DNA from: Streptomyces sp. NBC_01264
GTDB lineage: Bacteria; Actinomycetota; Actinomycetes; Streptomycetales; Streptomycetaceae
Assembly: GCF_026340675.1 (NCBI RefSeq)
Contig: NZ_JAPEOX010000001.1
Location: forward strand, 62,001-126,000
Length of the DNA stretch: 64,000 nt
Direction of reading: 5' to 3'
In this document: piece after piece, positions 62,397 through 64,000 of the stretch
Position numbering within the stretch: position 1 is the first letter of the stretch
Layout of the letters: every line of letters starts with the position of its first letter
Notes under the pieces: generated by a model
The model's database searches: none
Told to the model about the DNA's origin: nothing
What the model saw: only the letters and a program-made list of their open reading frames with translations
Position numbers and translations under genes: made by a program

Positions 62397-63430
62397 GTGA
62401 CACTGCACCCTCCGGTAGAGCCGATGCTTGCGCAGGCCGCCGAAGCGATCCCGCCCGCGCACCTACTGGCGGCGGGGGTTGCCTATGAGCAGAAGTACGA
62501 CGGCCACCGGGCGATCCTCTTCACCCCGCAGGACCCGGAGGCCGGCTGCTGCTGCAGAGCAGGCGCGGCTCCCTGGTCCAGGACCGGTTCCGCGACCTGA
62601 CGGCGGCCGCCGCCCAGCTCCCCGACAGCCTGGTCCTCGACGGCGAGCTCGTCGTCTGGGACACCGCCGCCGGCCACCTGTCCTTCGAAGCCCTCCAGCG
62701 CCGGGCCGCCGCCCGCGGCCGCACCGCAGCCGCGCTCGCCGCGAAGACCCCGGCCTTCTTCATCGCCTTCGACGCCCTGCAGATCGACGGCACGGTACTG
62801 CTCGCCCTCCCGTACCGGGAGCGCCGACGCCGCCTGGAGGTCCTGTTCGCATCCCGGGCACTGACCACCCCCTGGACGCTGTGCCCGATGACTACCGACC
62901 CGGCCACGGCCACGGACTGGATGGAGCACTGGACGTCGGTTCCCGGCGTCGAGGGCATCGTCCTGAAGAACCTCAGCCAGAGCTACCGGCCCGGCGTCCG
63001 CGGCTGGACCAAGGTCAGACGCAGGAACACCACCGAGGCAGTCATCGGCGCCATCACCGGCACCATGGTCCACCCCCAACTCCTTCTCCTCGGCCGCCAC
63101 GACGAGACCGGCCGCCTCCGCCCCGTCGGCCGCACCGTGCTGCTGAGCCCGGCCGCTGCCCGCGAGCTCGCCGCGCACCTCATCCCGGCCGGTTCCGGTC
63201 ATCCGTGGACCGGTGCGAGCTTCTCGTCGGCCTGGGGCACCCGCGACGTCCTCGACACCACGCTGGTCGAGCCCGAGCTCGTAGCGGAGATCAGCGCTGA
63301 CACCTCCGTCGACCGCGGCGGTGTCTACCGCCACCCGATCCGGTACGCGCGCCTGCGCTTGGACGCGGCCATTGAGGACGTGCCCCAGTTCAGCGGAGCC
63401 CGGCCGGGGGCTGCACGAGGGCGGGTCTGA
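62397..63430 (+). pseudogene. ATP-dependent DNA ligase, one-base frameshift
   Basis: GTG 62397 follows GGAGGCCG. The first frame has YEQKYDGHRAILF with the adenylated Lys (KYDGHR). One missing G near 62540 shifts the frame before GGRLLLQSRRGSLVQDRF. The rest is open: LVLDGELVVWD (motif III), FFIAFDALQIDG, GVEGIVLKNLS (motif IV) and GWTKVRRRN (motif V), then an OB domain (LLLLGRHDETGRLRPVGR). About 344 residues when joined, the size of LigC/LigD-ligase-domain enzymes used in end joining with Ku. It lies 130 bases upstream of ku. Confidence 0.87.
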
Positions 63431-63560
63431 ACCGTGGCCTGGACGTCCTCGTCTCCGGCTGGTGACACCTGGGCCTCCGAGGGTCACCGAAGAGGTCGAG
63501 TGGCGCGGAGCGGGTAGGCGCCCTGTGCTGGAGGGGGGACTCTGGAGGAGGTGACGGCAC

Positions 63561-64000
63561 GTGGCGCGTCCTGTGTGGGCCGGGAATCTGTCGTTCGGGC
63601 TGGTCAGCCTGCCCGTGGGCTTGTACACGGCGACCGACAGCCACACGATCCGCTTCCATCAGCTGCAGCGCGGCACCTCCGACCGGATCCGCAACCGCCG
63701 CGTCAACGAGCGCACCGGGAACGAGGTCGAGCTCGACGACATCGTGAAGGGCTACGACACCGGCGGCGAGTACGTCCTGGTCGAGCCGGCCGAGCTGGAC
63801 GACATCGCCCCGGGCCGCTCCCGCTCCCTGGAGATCAACGGGTTCGTCGACCTCACCGAGGTGGACCCGATCTTCTTCGACAAGACGTACTACCTCGGCC
63901 CCCGCGGCAAGGGCTTCGACAAGGTCTACAGCCTCCTCGAACAGGCCCTCGCCAAGGCCGGCAAGGCGGGCATCGCCACCTTCGTGATGCGCCAGCACGA
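63561..64000 (+). CDS. ku: Ku DNA end-binding protein, partial
   Basis: GTG 63561 follows GGAGGAGGTGAC. The first 146 residues are in the window: ARPVWAGNLSFGLVSLPVGL, YTATDSHTIRFHQLQRGTSD, RIRNRRVNERTGNEVELDDI, VKGYDTGGEYVLVEPAELDD and FFDKTYYLGP, the N-terminal beta-barrel of bacterial Ku. The homodimer threads onto broken DNA ends and recruits ligase. It continues past 64000. Confidence 0.92.
   Translation, partial: MARPVWAGNLSFGLVSLPVGLYTATDSHTIRFHQLQRGTSDRIRNRRVNERTGNEVELDDIVKGYDTGGEYVLVEPAELDDIAPGRSRSLEINGFVDLTEVDPIFFDKTYYLGPRGKGFDKVYSLLEQALAKAGKAGIATFVMRQH

Overview
The window is high-GC actinobacterial DNA, almost certainly Streptomyces. Genes have G/C-rich third positions and GTG starts are common. 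Many products carry Sec signal peptides, a surface protein is followed by a sortase, and an IS110 element plus a LexA box of actinobacterial type are present. Roughly half of the sequence is insertion sequences or their remains, so this looks like a chromosome arm or a large linear plasmid, where such elements accumulate. No rRNA, tRNA or CRISPR array was seen.

Layout. 1-426: start of an MFS permease. 0.5-3 kb: IS3, ISAs1 and IS6 debris. 3.0-4.6 kb: intact IS1380. 5.1-6.7 kb: a cholesterol-dependent cytolysin, then small secreted proteins. 8.3-11.1 kb: IS630, IS6 and IS256 wrecks. 11.2-12.1 kb: a secreted kelch protein. 12.4-16.9 kb: IS6, IS110 and ISAs1 pieces around an AT-rich RING-like gene. 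17-18.3 kb: a secreted beta-helix protein. 18.5-21.9 kb: ISAzo13 piece, IS30 and IS256, nested. 22-25.7 kb: a beta-lactamase-fold hydrolase, a repeat-containing surface protein and a broken sortase. 26.8-32 kb: a GNAT, then divergent arsR/arsM, with arsR split by a three-level nest of insertion sequences. 32-38.4 kb: a truncated metalloprotease, a pair of uncharacterised genes and several decaying genes. 38.5-42.9 kb: two IS5-family elements, each with the same passenger gene. 42.9-44.7 kb: STAS-domain proteins. 44.9-47.0 kb: two intact IS6 copies plus a fragment. 47.1-49.2 kb: a RING-like gene and a 519-residue partner. 49.2-51.5 kb: IS debris and small genes. 51.5-55.2 kb: TnsA/TniA transposition genes, repeat-bearing ends and a 1-kb mini-transposon. 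55.2-61.3 kb: SOS-type mutasome cassette (dnaE2, ImuB-like protein, small zinc protein) with dnaE2 broken by an IS3. 61.4-64 kb: an ADF/cofilin-like gene, a STAS protein, ATP-dependent DNA ligase and the start of ku.

How the genes work together. ArsR would repress arsM through the perfect 12-bp inverted repeat between them; with arsR split, arsM is probably derepressed. DnaE2, the Y-family protein and the LexA box form a damage-inducible mutagenic repair unit, now inactive at dnaE2. The ligase and Ku are an end-joining pair. The surface protein and the sortase are a substrate-enzyme pair. TnsA and TniA could act on the repeat-bearing ends at 54.2-55.2 kb, although no TniB/TnsC gene is seen.

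Many reading frames are broken by one base, often in a run of G or C. This may be real decay, but consensus errors in the assembly must be excluded before any of these genes is called dead.
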